The notes below the pieces were generated by a model, which was not told the DNA's origin, searched no databases, and saw only the letters and a program-made list of their open reading frames with translations. Below are positions 18,146 to 26,442 of a stretch of 64,000 bases of DNA, one piece after another; within the stretch, counting starts at the first letter, position 1, and each line of letters starts with the position of its first letter. The translations under genes were made by a program, and so were the position numbers. This DNA comes from Kineosporiaceae bacterium. GTDB lineage: Bacteria > Actinomycetota > Actinomycetes > Actinomycetales > Kineosporiaceae. The stretch is taken from positions 85,372 through 149,371 of the forward strand of contig JAEUJN010000019.1 in assembly GCA_016794595.1 (NCBI GenBank), in the 5' to 3' direction.

Positions 18146-18744
18146 GCGCCCGGATCGTGTTGGCAACCCGCAACACGCACAAGGTGGGCGAGCTGCGCCG
18201 GATCCTCGCCGATGCCCAGCTCGACGTCGAGGTGCTCGACCTGGCGGCCTACCCGGACGTGCCGGACGTCCCCGAGACCGGGGTGACCTTCGCCGAGAAC
18301 GCCCTGCTCAAGGCGCACGCCGTGGCGCGGGCGACAGGGCTGCCCGCGGTGGCCGACGACTCCGGGCTCTGTGTCGACGTCCTCGGCGGGGCGCCCGGGG
18401 TGTTCAGCGCCCGCTGGGCGGGCAGGCACGGTGACGACCTGGCCAATCTCGACCTGTTGCTCGCCCAGCTCTCCGACGTGGGCGAGGACCACCGGGGTGC
18501 GCACTTCGCCTGCGCGGCCGTGCTGGCGCTGCCCGATGGCACCGACCGGGTGGCCGAGGGCCGGATGCACGGCCGGTTGATCCGGGAGGCATTGGGCGCG
18601 AACGGGTTCGGGTACGACCCGATCTTCGTGCCGGACGGGGAGCGTCGGACCTCGGCGCAGCTCACCCCGGCCGAGAAGGATGCGATCAGCCACCGCGGGG
18701 TCGCGTTCCGGGCCCTGGTGGGCCACGTGCGAGAGCTGGTCTGA
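18142..18744 (+). CDS. rdgB: Non-canonical purine NTP pyrophosphatase (RdgB/HAM1)
   Basis: It removes ITP, dITP and XTP from the nucleotide pool. The 200 residues begin [18 protein letters not shown], contain the metal-binding [27 protein letters not shown] region and the base-recognition [12 protein letters not shown], and end with [11 protein letters not shown], all diagnostic. The ATG at 18142 overlaps the end of rph. Confidence 0.96.
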   Translation: MSARIVLATRNTHKVGELRRILADAQLDVEVLDLAAYPDVPDVPETGVTFAENALLKAHAVARATGLPAVADDSGLCVDVLGGAPGVFSARWAGRHGDDLANLDLLLAQLSDVGEDHRGAHFACAAVLALPDGTDRVAEGRMHGRLIREALGANGFGYDPIFVPDGERRTSAQLTPAEKDAISHRGVAFRALVGHVRELV

Positions 18745-18748
18745 GGTC

Positions 18749-19837
18749 GTGGGGCCGGGAGCGAGCCGGCGGGCGCTGCTGCTCGGTGGCCTCGGGCTGG
18801 GCCTGGGCGGTGCCTCGGCACTCGCCGGCTGCACCGCGCCGTCCGGCGGGCCCTCGTCCTCGGGGCCGCCGGGATCGGGGGCGGGCGCGGTTCCCCCGCT
18901 GCCGAGCCCCGGTGCGCGGGCGGTGCTGCCCGAGGGGGTGGAACTCGGTGTCGACGGGGTGGTGCCGTTCCGGGTGCCCACCGAGGATTTCTTCCAGATC
19001 GACACCACCCGCGGCCTGCCGAGGGTGGATGCCTCCACCTGGCGGCTGCGCATCCACGGTGAGGTCGACCGCGAGCTCCGGCTGACCTACGCCGACCTGC
19101 TCGCCCGCCCGATGATCGAGCGTGACCTCACGATCTCGTGCGTGTCCAACGAGGTCGGCGGCGACCTGATCGGCAATGCGCTCTGGCTGGGCACCCGGAT
19201 CGCCCCGATCCTCGCCGAGGCCGGGCCCCGGGCGGGTGCCGACATGGTGCTGTCGACCAGCTACGACGGCTGGACGGCCTCGACCCCGATCGAGGTGCTC
19301 AGGGACGACCGGGACGCGCTGTTCGCGGTGGGGATGAACGGCCAGGTGCTGCCCGAGCGGCACGGCTACCCGGTGCGGATGGTGGTGCCGGGGCTGTACG
19401 GCTTCGTCTCGGCGACCAAGTGGCTGGTTGATCTGGAGGTCACCCGGTTCGCCGACGCCAAGGCCTACTGGAGCACGCGGGGATGGTCCGAGCGGGGGCC
19501 GGTGAAACTCTCCTCGCGCATCGACGTCCCCCGGTACGGCGCCCGGGTGCCCGCCGGCCCGGTGGCCGTGGGTGGTGTCGCCTGGTCGCCGCACGTGGGG
19601 ATCCGGGCGGTCGAGGTGCGCGTGGACGGCGGCGACTGGCAGCCAGCGCGCCTGGGCGCCGTCCCCAGCGCCGACACCTGGCGGCAGTGGGCCTTCACGT
19701 GGCAGGCCGTTGCGGGGGATCATGAGCTGAGCGTGCGGGCGATCGATGCGGCGGGCCAGGTGCAGACCGGTGAGGTGGCCCCGGTCGACCCGGACGGCGC
19801 GACCGGCTGGCACTCCATCGAGGTGAAGGTGACGTGA
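18749..19837 (+). CDS. Exported molybdopterin-dependent oxidoreductase (sulfite-oxidase fold)
   Basis: This 362-residue protein carries a twin-arginine leader (S6-R-R-A-L-L-L, hydrophobic run) ending in a lipobox LAGC with C28, so it is probably a Tat-exported lipoprotein. The mature protein has a sulfite-oxidase catalytic domain with the Mo-ligating cysteine C131 (LTISCVSNEVGG) and the conserved KWLVDLEV stretch, and a C-terminal dimerisation-type domain (VGIRAVEVRVDGGDWQPA). There is no haem or membrane domain, so an external electron acceptor is needed. The start GTG 18749 is 5 bp after rdgB. Substrate unknown; sulfite or S-oxides are typical for the fold. Confidence 0.88.
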   Translation: MGPGASRRALLLGGLGLGLGGASALAGCTAPSGGPSSSGPPGSGAGAVPPLPSPGARAVLPEGVELGVDGVVPFRVPTEDFFQIDTTRGLPRVDASTWRLRIHGEVDRELRLTYADLLARPMIERDLTISCVSNEVGGDLIGNALWLGTRIAPILAEAGPRAGADMVLSTSYDGWTASTPIEVLRDDRDALFAVGMNGQVLPERHGYPVRMVVPGLYGFVSATKWLVDLEVTRFADAKAYWSTRGWSERGPVKLSSRIDVPRYGARVPAGPVAVGGVAWSPHVGIRAVEVRVDGGDWQPARLGAVPSADTWRQWAFTWQAVAGDHELSVRAIDAAGQVQTGEVAPVDPDGATGWHSIEVKVT

Positions 19838-19844
19838 GTCTGCG

Positions 19845-20798
19845 GTGAATGCGGCAACCGATTCGACGGCGGACCCGGCGCGCGCACCCGTCACTGCCGC
19901 GGTGAACCTGACCCGCTTCGCCTGGTGGTCGATCGCGGCGGCGGTGGCGACGATCGGGCTGAAGGCGGTGGCCTACCTGGTCACCGGATCGGTCGGGTTG
20001 TTGTCGGACGCCGCCGAGTCCGGGGTCAACCTGGTGGCGGCGATCGTCGCCCTGACCGCCCTGCGGGTGGCGGCCCGCCCGGCGGATGACAACCACCACT
20101 TCGGTCACGGCAAGGCCGAGTACTTCTCGGCCGGCGTCGAAGGGCTGATGATCTTCGTCGCAGCTGCGCTGATCCTGCTCGCGGCCGTCGATCGGCTGAT
20201 CCGCCCGCAGGAGCTGGAGAGCCTGGGTATCGGCCTGGCGATCTCCACCGTGGCCTCGGTGATCAACGGCGTGGTCGGCATCCTGCTGCTGCGGGCCGGC
20301 CGGGCCCACCGGTCGGTGGCGCTGGAGGCCGACGGCAAGCACCTGCTGACCGACGTGTGGACGTCGGTGGGCGTGATCCTCGGCGTCTTGGTGGTCGCCC
20401 TCACCGGGTGGGAACGACTGGACCCGATCGTGGCCATCCTGGTCGGGCTCAACATCCTGATCACCGGCTACGGGTTGATCTCGCAGTCGGTGACCTCGTT
20501 GCTCGACGCCGCCCTGCCGGAGCAGGACCTGGCCACCATCGAGCAGGTGCTGGCGGGCTACCGGAACCAGGAGGTGGGGTTCACCGGCCTGCGCACCCGG
20601 GCCTCCGGGCGGCACCGGTTCGTCACCCTGACCGTGCTGGTGCCGGGGGAGTGGAGCGTCGTGCGGGGCCACCTGCTCGCCGACGAGGTGGAGAGGGCCC
20701 TCGCCCGGGCGCTGCCGGACTGCGATGCCCAGACCCACCTCGAACCGCACGGGGCTCACGATCATGTCGCGCGGGTGTCGGAATCAGCCGAGCGCTGA
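19845..20798 (+). CDS. Cation diffusion facilitator transporter
   Basis: This 317-residue CDF protein probably exports Zn, Fe or Mn. It has six predicted membrane helices in the first ~215 residues with family motifs VTGSVGLLSDAAESGVN (D55), HHFGHGKAEYFSA and LEADGKHLLTDVWTSVGV, and a cytoplasmic C-terminal ferredoxin-like domain ending with His residues. In the second helix the usual second acidic metal ligand position is not an aspartate, so metal choice may differ from classic Zn exporters. Start GTG 19845, 7 bp after the oxidoreductase. Confidence 0.9.
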   Translation: MNAATDSTADPARAPVTAAVNLTRFAWWSIAAAVATIGLKAVAYLVTGSVGLLSDAAESGVNLVAAIVALTALRVAARPADDNHHFGHGKAEYFSAGVEGLMIFVAAALILLAAVDRLIRPQELESLGIGLAISTVASVINGVVGILLLRAGRAHRSVALEADGKHLLTDVWTSVGVILGVLVVALTGWERLDPIVAILVGLNILITGYGLISQSVTSLLDAALPEQDLATIEQVLAGYRNQEVGFTGLRTRASGRHRFVTLTVLVPGEWSVVRGHLLADEVERALARALPDCDAQTHLEPHGAHDHVARVSESAER

Positions 20799-20851
20799 CC
20801 TCCCGTCGTCCCCCGCCCGCCCCCGGCCCCGCCGCGCACGCGCGTCGGGCC

Positions 20852-20936
20852 TGGTGCGGGAGGCGGGACTCGAACCCGCACGCCCGAGGGCACAGGAACC
20901 TAAATCCTGCGTGGCTGCCAGTTACACCACTCCCGC
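20852..20936 (-). tRNA. tRNA-Leu (anticodon UAG)
   Basis: On the minus strand a full class II tRNA folds: acceptor GCGGGAG paired with CTCCCGC, anticodon stem CAGGA/TCCTG with loop TTTAGGT (anticodon TAG), a long variable arm (TGCCCTCGGGCG region), T-arm with GTTCGAGTC, and encoded ACCA at 20855-20852. The long variable arm and anticodon identify leucine (CUA/CUG codons). It stands between the CDF gene and bcp. Confidence 0.95.
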
Positions 20937-20993
20937 AGACCGGCCATCCAGACTACCTCACCAGGTCACCGTCCCCGGCGGCGAGAGGCGCTT

Positions 20994-21034
20994 CGTGATC
21001 ATGCACTGTCGATCATCGGAAGTACCTGATCACG
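20994..21034. terminator. Imperfect palindrome near bcp end
   Basis: Arms CGTGATCATGCACT and AGTACCTGATCACG pair at 12 of 14 positions. This is the same GTGATCATGCAC core as in the terminator at 5214-5261. It lies 18 bp past the bcp stop (minus strand) and before the tRNA, so it probably terminates bcp transcription. Confidence 0.55.
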
Positions 21035-21052
21035 AGAGGGCGAGGTTGTGGC

Positions 21053-21517
21053 TCAGACCCCCAGGGCCTTGCGCAGCGAGGCGACGTGGCCGGTGGCCTT
21101 GACGTTGTACCGCGCCAGCTGGACCACGCCGTCCGGGTCGACCACCACCGTCGAGCGGATCACGCCGACCACCTTCTTGCCGTAGAGCGACTTCTCGCCC
21201 CAGGCGCCCCAGGCCTGCATGACCTGCTTGTCGGGGTCGGACAGCAGCGGGAAGGTCAGCTGATCGCGGTCGACGAACTTCGCCAACTTGGCCGGGGCGT
21301 CGGGCGAGATGCCGAGGACGACGTATCCGGCGGAGGCGAGCGGGGCCAGGCTGTCGCGGAAGTCGCAGGCCTGCTTGGTGCACCCCGGGGTCATCGCCGC
21401 CGGGTAGAAGTAGACGATCACATGCCGGCCGCGGTGGTCGGACAGGCTCACCTGCGACCCGTCGGCGGCGGTCAGGGTGAAGTCGGGGGCGGGCGATCCC
21501 GCGGAGAGCTGAGGCAC
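21053..21517 (-). CDS. bcp: Thioredoxin-dependent peroxiredoxin (BCP/PrxQ type)
   Basis: It reduces H2O2 and organic hydroperoxides. The 154-residue protein has APDFTLTAADG at the start, the peroxidatic cysteine C46 in PAAMTPGCTKQACDF and the resolving cysteine C51 five residues later, the hallmark of 2-Cys PrxQ enzymes. The conserved LLSDPDKQVMQAWGAWGEK and the C-terminal strands are complete. It is transcribed away from glycerate kinase, with a 176-bp divergent gap. Confidence 0.95.
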   Translation of the reverse strand: MPQLSAGSPAPDFTLTAADGSQVSLSDHRGRHVIVYFYPAAMTPGCTKQACDFRDSLAPLASAGYVVLGISPDAPAKLAKFVDRDQLTFPLLSDPDKQVMQAWGAWGEKSLYGKKVVGVIRSTVVVDPDGVVQLARYNVKATGHVASLRKALGV

Positions 21518-21693
21518 AGGTGGACTCTAACTCGGCAGCCGACCCTGCCGACCGGCCAGACCCGAGCGCACTGATCACTCCGGGTGTCCGGTTGTCCAGG
21601 CCTCCAGGCCACACGAGGGCTGCTGGGGATGCCACTGCTGGTGGATGCCCGCTGGACTGGTCACCGAGCCCGTCGGCGACGCATGGTGGACCG

Positions 21694-22824
21694 ATGGCGC
21701 ACTTCGTCGTGGCGATGGACAAGTTCAAGGGCTCACTGGGTTCGCGGGAGGCCGGCGAGGCGGTGGCGGCCGGGCTGAGCGCCAGCAGTGACACCCCGGT
21801 GCAGGTGATCGAGATCGCCGACGGGGGCGATGGCCTGGTCGGGGCCCTGGCCACGGCCGGCTTGTCGATCGAGCAGCTCGAGGTGGACGGCACTCCGATC
21901 GACGTGGCGACCTTCGGGGCCGAGGTGGTCATCGAATCGGCACAGCTGGTCGGGCTCGTACGCGGCGGCGTCCGGGTGATCGATCCCCTGGGGGCCTCCT
22001 CCGAACCGGTCGGCCGGGCGATCCGTGCCCTGCTGGCAGGCCCCCGGCCGCCCCAGCGGGTGATCGTCGGCGTCGGCGGGACGAACTGCACCGACGGCGG
22101 TCTGGGCCTGCTGCGTGGGCTGGGCGCCCGGGCTCTGGACGAGCACGGCGAGCCGGTGCCACCCGGCGGTGCGGGGCTCTCCCGGCTCGCGCGGATCGAC
22201 ACCACCACCCTGGACGACGCGGTGCGACCGGAGCTGCCCGGCCACACCGAGCTCATCTTCGCCACCGACGTCACGGTTCCCCTGCTCGGACCCTCCGGCG
22301 CCGCCCGGATGTTCTCGCCGCAGAAGGGTGCCGCCCCCGAGGAGGTCGAGGTGCTCGAGGCCGGCCTCGAACGCCTGGCGGCCGTCCTGGACCGGATGGC
22401 CGGCACCGGCCCCGCCGATTCGGTGGGACTGATCGCCGGCAGCGGCGCAGGTGGGGGAATGCCTGCGTGCGCCCTGGCCCTGCTCGATGCGCGGATCACC
22501 GCCGGCGCCGATCTGGTGCTGACCGCCGCCGGTGTCCCGTCATCGCTCGGCGATGCCCGCCTGGTGATCACCGGTGAGGGAGCGATCGACCGGCAGACCT
22601 CCCACGGCAAGGCCCCCGGACGCGTGGTCCGGTTGGCCGAGGCCGCCGGGGTGCCCGTCGTCCTGATCGGTGGCCGGGTCGACCGGGCGGCGGTCGCCGA
22701 TCTCGGCCCGGCGGTCGCTGCCTGGTACAGCCTGGCGGACCTGTCCCAGGACCTCGGTGACAGCATGCTGCACGCCGCCGAGCATCTGGAGGCGGTCGGC
22801 CGGATCATCGGCCGGGCCTTCTGA
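21694..22824 (+). CDS. glxK: Glycerate 2-kinase (GlxK family)
   Basis: This 376-residue kinase phosphorylates D-glycerate, linking photorespiratory-type or serine/glyoxylate metabolism to glycolysis. Signatures are the opening VVAMDKFKGSLGSREAGEAV, DGGDGLVGAL, the glycine-rich VGVGGTNCTDGGLGLL, FATDVTVPLLGPSGAARMFSPQKGA, and GEGAIDRQTSHGKAPGRV near the C-terminus. ATG 21694 was chosen over a long in-frame upstream extension with no family sequence. Confidence 0.93.
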   Translation: MAHFVVAMDKFKGSLGSREAGEAVAAGLSASSDTPVQVIEIADGGDGLVGALATAGLSIEQLEVDGTPIDVATFGAEVVIESAQLVGLVRGGVRVIDPLGASSEPVGRAIRALLAGPRPPQRVIVGVGGTNCTDGGLGLLRGLGARALDEHGEPVPPGGAGLSRLARIDTTTLDDAVRPELPGHTELIFATDVTVPLLGPSGAARMFSPQKGAAPEEVEVLEAGLERLAAVLDRMAGTGPADSVGLIAGSGAGGGMPACALALLDARITAGADLVLTAAGVPSSLGDARLVITGEGAIDRQTSHGKAPGRVVRLAEAAGVPVVLIGGRVDRAAVADLGPAVAAWYSLADLSQDLGDSMLHAAEHLEAVGRIIGRAF

Positions 22825-22828
22825 GCGC

Positions 22829-22893
22829 GCGGCGTTGCCGCTGTGTGATGGAGCGGCGTTGCCGCTGTGTCGTCGGAGCGGCGTTGCCGCTGT
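22829..22893. repeat. Three tandem hairpin units after glxK
   Basis: The 16-mer GCGGCGTTGCCGCTGT occurs three times (22829-22844, 22853-22868, 22878-22893) at a 24-25 bp period. Each copy folds as GCGGC-GTT-GCCGC. It starts 4 bp after the glxK stop, so a multi-hairpin terminator or RNA-stability element is plausible. Confidence 0.7.
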
Positions 22894-22939
22894 CGGCCTC
22901 GGCACCCATCGCCTACGGTGATCGATGGAGGTGGTGTCG

Positions 22940-23254
22940 GTGGGCACGAATCAGAACGGGGTCTCGGGCAGCGCGGCCGAGCTCGAGCAGGTGATCGCCC
23001 AACGCCGCGCGCACCTGGCCGCCACGGTCGACGAACTGGTCGTCCGGGCCCAGCCCAAGGCGATCGCGGCCCGCTCGGTGGCCGACGCCCGCCAGCGCCT
23101 GACCGCGGTGACCCACACCGAGGACGGCGCGCTGCGCACCCAGCGCCTGGCCGCGATCGGTGCCGCCGTCCTCGCCGTGATCACCACGCTGAGCCTGATC
23201 CGTCGCCGCGCCAACCGACGGCGAGCCGATCGAGCGGCCCGGTACTCCGACTGA
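22940..23254 (+). CDS. DUF3618 family membrane protein
   Basis: This small protein (104 residues from GTG 22940; ATG 22925 is also possible) has the DUF3618 pattern: an N-terminal helix AAELEQVIAQRRAHLAATVDELV, a linker, then one hydrophobic segment (about residues 75-90) and a basic tail RRRANRRRADRAARYSD. I prefer GTG 22940 because GGAGGTGG lies 5-12 bp upstream. The family is common in actinobacteria, often near bcp or GroES-like genes; function unknown, probably membrane-associated. Confidence 0.8.
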   Translation: MGTNQNGVSGSAAELEQVIAQRRAHLAATVDELVVRAQPKAIAARSVADARQRLTAVTHTEDGALRTQRLAAIGAAVLAVITTLSLIRRRANRRRADRAARYSD

Positions 23255-23279
23255 CGGGCCGACCGATACGGTTCGGTGC

Positions 23280-23633
23280 GTGACCTCGTCCGCTGCCACC
23301 ATGCTCCCCACGTCCGGCGAGAAGCTGCCGATTCGCATGCTGAACGACCGCGTGCTGGTGTCCAGTGACGGCGAGGGCGGTGAGCGTCGCTCGACCGCGG
23401 GCATCGTGATCCCGGCCACCGCCGCGGTGGGCAAGCGACTGGCCTGGGCGGGGGTGGTGGCCGTCGGTCAGCACGTGCGTCAGGTCCAGGTCGGCGACCG
23501 AGTGCTCTACGACCCCGAGGACCGGGCCGAGGTCGAACTCGGTGGTGCCCAGTACGTCCTGCTGCGGGAGCGGGACATCCACGCGGTCGCGGCCCCCCGC
23601 GTGGAGGACGGCCAGACCGGCCTCTACCTCTGA
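23280..23633 (+). CDS. GroES-like co-chaperone
   Basis: This 117-residue protein has a Cpn10 fold: IRMLNDRVLVSSD, a mobile-loop-like stretch RRSTAGIVIPATAAVGKRLAWAGVV, and VGDRVLYDPEDRAEVELGGAQYVLLRERDIHAV. It lacks a linked groEL and its loop differs from housekeeping GroES, so it is a paralogue of the small actinobacterial type found beside DUF3618 genes. Start GTG 23280 (ATG 23301 is an alternative). A chaperonin-cap role is assumed from the fold only. Confidence 0.82.
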   Translation: MTSSAATMLPTSGEKLPIRMLNDRVLVSSDGEGGERRSTAGIVIPATAAVGKRLAWAGVVAVGQHVRQVQVGDRVLYDPEDRAEVELGGAQYVLLRERDIHAVAAPRVEDGQTGLYL

Positions 23634-23638
23634 CCGCC

Positions 23639-25144
23639 GTGACCGCCCTCCTGGCCAGGGTCGTTCCGGGTAACCCGCTCAGCGCGCCCGGGCCGAGCCC
23701 GCTCACCCTGGTCCGCTCCCTGGCCCGCATCCGGCGCGACCCGATCGGATTCCTCGAGGACCAGGTGGCCCTCCACGGCGACCTGGTCTCGCTGCCCATC
23801 CCGGGACAGCCGGTGCTGGTGGTCAACGATCCGGCCGGCGCCCGTCGCGTGCTGCAGGACAATCCCGGTGGGTACACCAAGGCCACCATCCAGTACGGGT
23901 CGCTGTCGACGGTCACCGGGATCGGGCTGCTCACCGCCGACGGCGATCAGTGGAAGGCCCGGCGGCGCGTCGTCCAGCCGGCCTTTCACCACGGCAAGCT
24001 GGAGACCGTCGCGGACGCCGCCGCCGCGGCCGGCGCCCGGCTGCGGGCGCGGTGGGACGCGGCGCCCGGCCAGGTGCTGGACGCCGACGAGGCCCTGCTG
24101 CACAGCATGCTCGAACTGGTCGGCCACACCCTGTTCGGCGTCGAACTGGCCGGCCCTGTCGGCAACCGCCCCTCCGAGGGTGCCGGGGACCGGTCGGTGC
24201 CGGCGCCGACGCCGGACGGCGAACGCATGGTGGCCGCCGCGGACGTTGCGCTGCGGATGGTGATGGCCAGGTCGCAGTCGGGGCGCCCCGCCTGGGCCGA
24301 CCCGATCCGCAGCGCACGGCTGCGGGTCGCGATCGCCACCCTGGACGAGGTGTGCGCCCAGATCGTCGCCGCGCGGCGACGCCGGGACGCGGCGGGTACC
24401 GGCGGCTCGGACGACGTGCTCGGGTTGCTGCTGGCCGCCCAGGACAGCGGGGCGATGAGCGCCACCGAGGTCCGTGACGAGATGGTGACCACCGTGATCG
24501 CCGGCCATGAGACCGTGGCCAGCGCCCTCACCTGGACCCTGCACCTGCTCTCCACCCACCCGGAGGTCGCCGAGCGACTGGCGGTCGAGCTGGACGACGT
24601 GCTGGGCGCCGGAGATGTCCGGCCGGGCGACGCCCCGCCCGGAGCCGGCCACCGTCTGCCCACCTGGGACGACCTGCACAGGCTCACCTACACCCGGGCG
24701 GTCTTCGACGAGGCACTGCGGCTCTACCCGCCGGCCTGGGTGATCACCCGTCGGGCGAGCGCGCCGGACGTGATCTGCGGGGTCGGCATCCCGGCCGGCA
24801 CCCTGGTGGTGATCAGTCCCTGGCTGCTCCAGCGGCGCGAGGCCACCTGGCCCGAGCCCACCCGCTTCGATCCCGAACGGTTCCTGCTGCCCGTTCCCGG
24901 CGGGGCCGCCCGGGCCGCCCGTCCGCGCGGGGACTACCTGCCCTTCGGCCTGGGGCCCCGGCTGTGCATCGGGCGCGACCTCGCCCTGGTCGAGGGGCCG
25001 CTGCTGCTGGCCTGCCTGCTGCCCGGACGCCGGGTGGTCCCGGTCCGTACCGAGGCGCCGGTGGTGGACGCCCTGATCACCCTGCGTCCGCGCGGAGGAC
25101 TGGCACTGCGCCTGACCGATGAACATGACACATCAGGGTTCTAG
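23639..25144 (+). CDS. Cytochrome P450
   Basis: This 501-residue haem-thiolate monooxygenase has the I-helix oxygen motif A288-G-H-E-T, the K-helix EALR (ExxR) in FDEALRLYPPAW, the FDPERFL region, and the haem loop PFGLGPRLCIGRD with C443 as the axial ligand. Length and the tryptophan-rich C-helix (GDQWKARRRVVQPAFHHGKL) resemble the CYP3/CYP102-like long-chain or fatty-acid-oxidising class. Residues about 178-200 form a Pro/Gly-rich insertion. It starts 5 bp after the GroES-like gene, so they are likely one transcript. No linked reductase is visible; substrate unknown. Confidence 0.94.
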   Translation: MTALLARVVPGNPLSAPGPSPLTLVRSLARIRRDPIGFLEDQVALHGDLVSLPIPGQPVLVVNDPAGARRVLQDNPGGYTKATIQYGSLSTVTGIGLLTADGDQWKARRRVVQPAFHHGKLETVADAAAAAGARLRARWDAAPGQVLDADEALLHSMLELVGHTLFGVELAGPVGNRPSEGAGDRSVPAPTPDGERMVAAADVALRMVMARSQSGRPAWADPIRSARLRVAIATLDEVCAQIVAARRRRDAAGTGGSDDVLGLLLAAQDSGAMSATEVRDEMVTTVIAGHETVASALTWTLHLLSTHPEVAERLAVELDDVLGAGDVRPGDAPPGAGHRLPTWDDLHRLTYTRAVFDEALRLYPPAWVITRRASAPDVICGVGIPAGTLVVISPWLLQRREATWPEPTRFDPERFLLPVPGGAARAARPRGDYLPFGLGPRLCIGRDLALVEGPLLLACLLPGRRVVPVRTEAPVVDALITLRPRGGLALRLTDEHDTSGF

Positions 25145-25194
25145 TACCAAGGTCCACTGCCCAGTAGTACCCCGCCGCGATCACCGTGATCGTC

Positions 25195-26442
25195 ATGTCC
25201 ACCCAGCCCTTGCCGCGCTCGCGCTGCCGGCACTACGTCTTCAGCTCGCACGACGGATTCGGCCTGGGGCACCTCAGGCGGAACACCCAGATCGCCCACG
25301 CCCTGCTGGCAACCGATCCCGGGGCCCGGATCACCATCGTCACCGGGGTGGCGATCCGCCCCCGCTGGATCGGTGACGCGCGGATCCGTACCATCACGGT
25401 TCCTCCGCTGCTCAAGGGCTCCGACGGGGCCTACCGCAACCCCGGCATGGCGTTCGAGCAGGCGGTCGGCATCAGGACCCGGGTGTTCGAGTCGGTCATC
25501 GAGCAGACCCGGCCCGCCGCGGTGATCGTCGACCGGCACCCCTTCGGACTGGCCGGTGAACTGCAGGCGGGCCTGCGTCGGGCCCAGGCAGGTGGCGCGG
25601 CCCTGGTGCTCGGGTTGCGCGACGTCCTGGACGAGCCGACCCGGGTGCGCGAGGAGCTGGACGGCGCCGGCTGGGACGGGGTGCCCGACCTGTTCGACAC
25701 CCTGCTGGTCTACGGCGAGGCGGCGCTGTGCGACCACCGTGCCGAGTACGGCGTGCCACTGGCACCGATCTACACCGGCTGGGTGGGCCCCGCCCGACCC
25801 GAACCGTCGGCCCCGGCCCGCGAGGCCGGTCTGCTGCTGGTCAGTGCCGGCGGGGGTGGGGACGGGCGCCCGGTGTTCGACCTGGGCGCCGAGGTGCTGG
25901 CCCGTCGCCCGTCCTGGCGCGGTGTCATCGTCGCGGGGCCGTACGCCGCCGACCTGACCCCATCCGACCTACCGGCCGCCGCGGCGGCGCGGATCACCAT
26001 CGAGCGGGGCCGGCCGAGCTGCGTGGACCTGCTCGCGCGGGCCGGTGCCGCCGTCCAGATGGCCGGCTACAACTCGACTGTCGAGGCGATCGCGTGCGGC
26101 CTGCGCCCGGTGCTGGTGCCGCGGCGCAGCCCGCGCCGCGAGCAGGCGATCCGCGCCTCGCGGCTCGCCGCCCTCGGCCTGGCCGACGTGGTCGACGAGG
26201 GGGCCCACCCGGACGAGGTGGCCTGGCTGCTCGATCGGCAGCTGGCCGGGCGTCCGGGCGGCTCCGAGGCCGTCTCGCCGTACGTCGACGCCGTCCGGGT
26301 GGCCGAACACGCTGCGTCCGTGGGACTTCGGCTGGACGGTGCGCAGCGCGCCGCCGCCCTGATCGCCGACCTGGCCCGCGATCGGGTGCCGGTTCGCCCG
26401 GCCGCTCGATCCCGGGTGGTCTCGCGGCGGGGTGCCCGATGA
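25195..26442 (+). CDS. Predicted glycosyltransferase (COG4671-type)
   Basis: This 415-residue GT-B-fold protein is first in a tightly coupled six-gene operon. It opens with HYVFSSHDGFGLGHLRRNTQIAHALL, the glycine-rich N-terminal donor-domain loop of MurG/PseG-like enzymes, then RPAAVIVDRHPFGLAGEL. The C-terminal domain has LLLVSAGGGGDG and the nucleotide-sugar pocket AGAAVQMAGYNSTVEAIACGLRPVLVPR, matching the conserved Gly-x-Asn-Ser/Thr...Glu pattern. No membrane helix is present, so it acts in the cytoplasm. ATG 25195 is taken as the start (GTG 25186 possible). It overlaps the ABC transporter gene by 4 bp. Donor and acceptor are unknown. Confidence 0.82.
   Translation: MSTQPLPRSRCRHYVFSSHDGFGLGHLRRNTQIAHALLATDPGARITIVTGVAIRPRWIGDARIRTITVPPLLKGSDGAYRNPGMAFEQAVGIRTRVFESVIEQTRPAAVIVDRHPFGLAGELQAGLRRAQAGGAALVLGLRDVLDEPTRVREELDGAGWDGVPDLFDTLLVYGEAALCDHRAEYGVPLAPIYTGWVGPARPEPSAPAREAGLLLVSAGGGGDGRPVFDLGAEVLARRPSWRGVIVAGPYAADLTPSDLPAAAAARITIERGRPSCVDLLARAGAAVQMAGYNSTVEAIACGLRPVLVPRRSPRREQAIRASRLAALGLADVVDEGAHPDEVAWLLDRQLAGRPGGSEAVSPYVDAVRVAEHAASVGLRLDGAQRAAALIADLARDRVPVRPAARSRVVSRRGAR

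Noticed and set aside
14763..18166. Long antisense open frames over potC, murI, the metallo-hydrolase and rph
   Set aside because: They mirror well-identified genes and read as His/Gly/Arg-rich shadow sequence.
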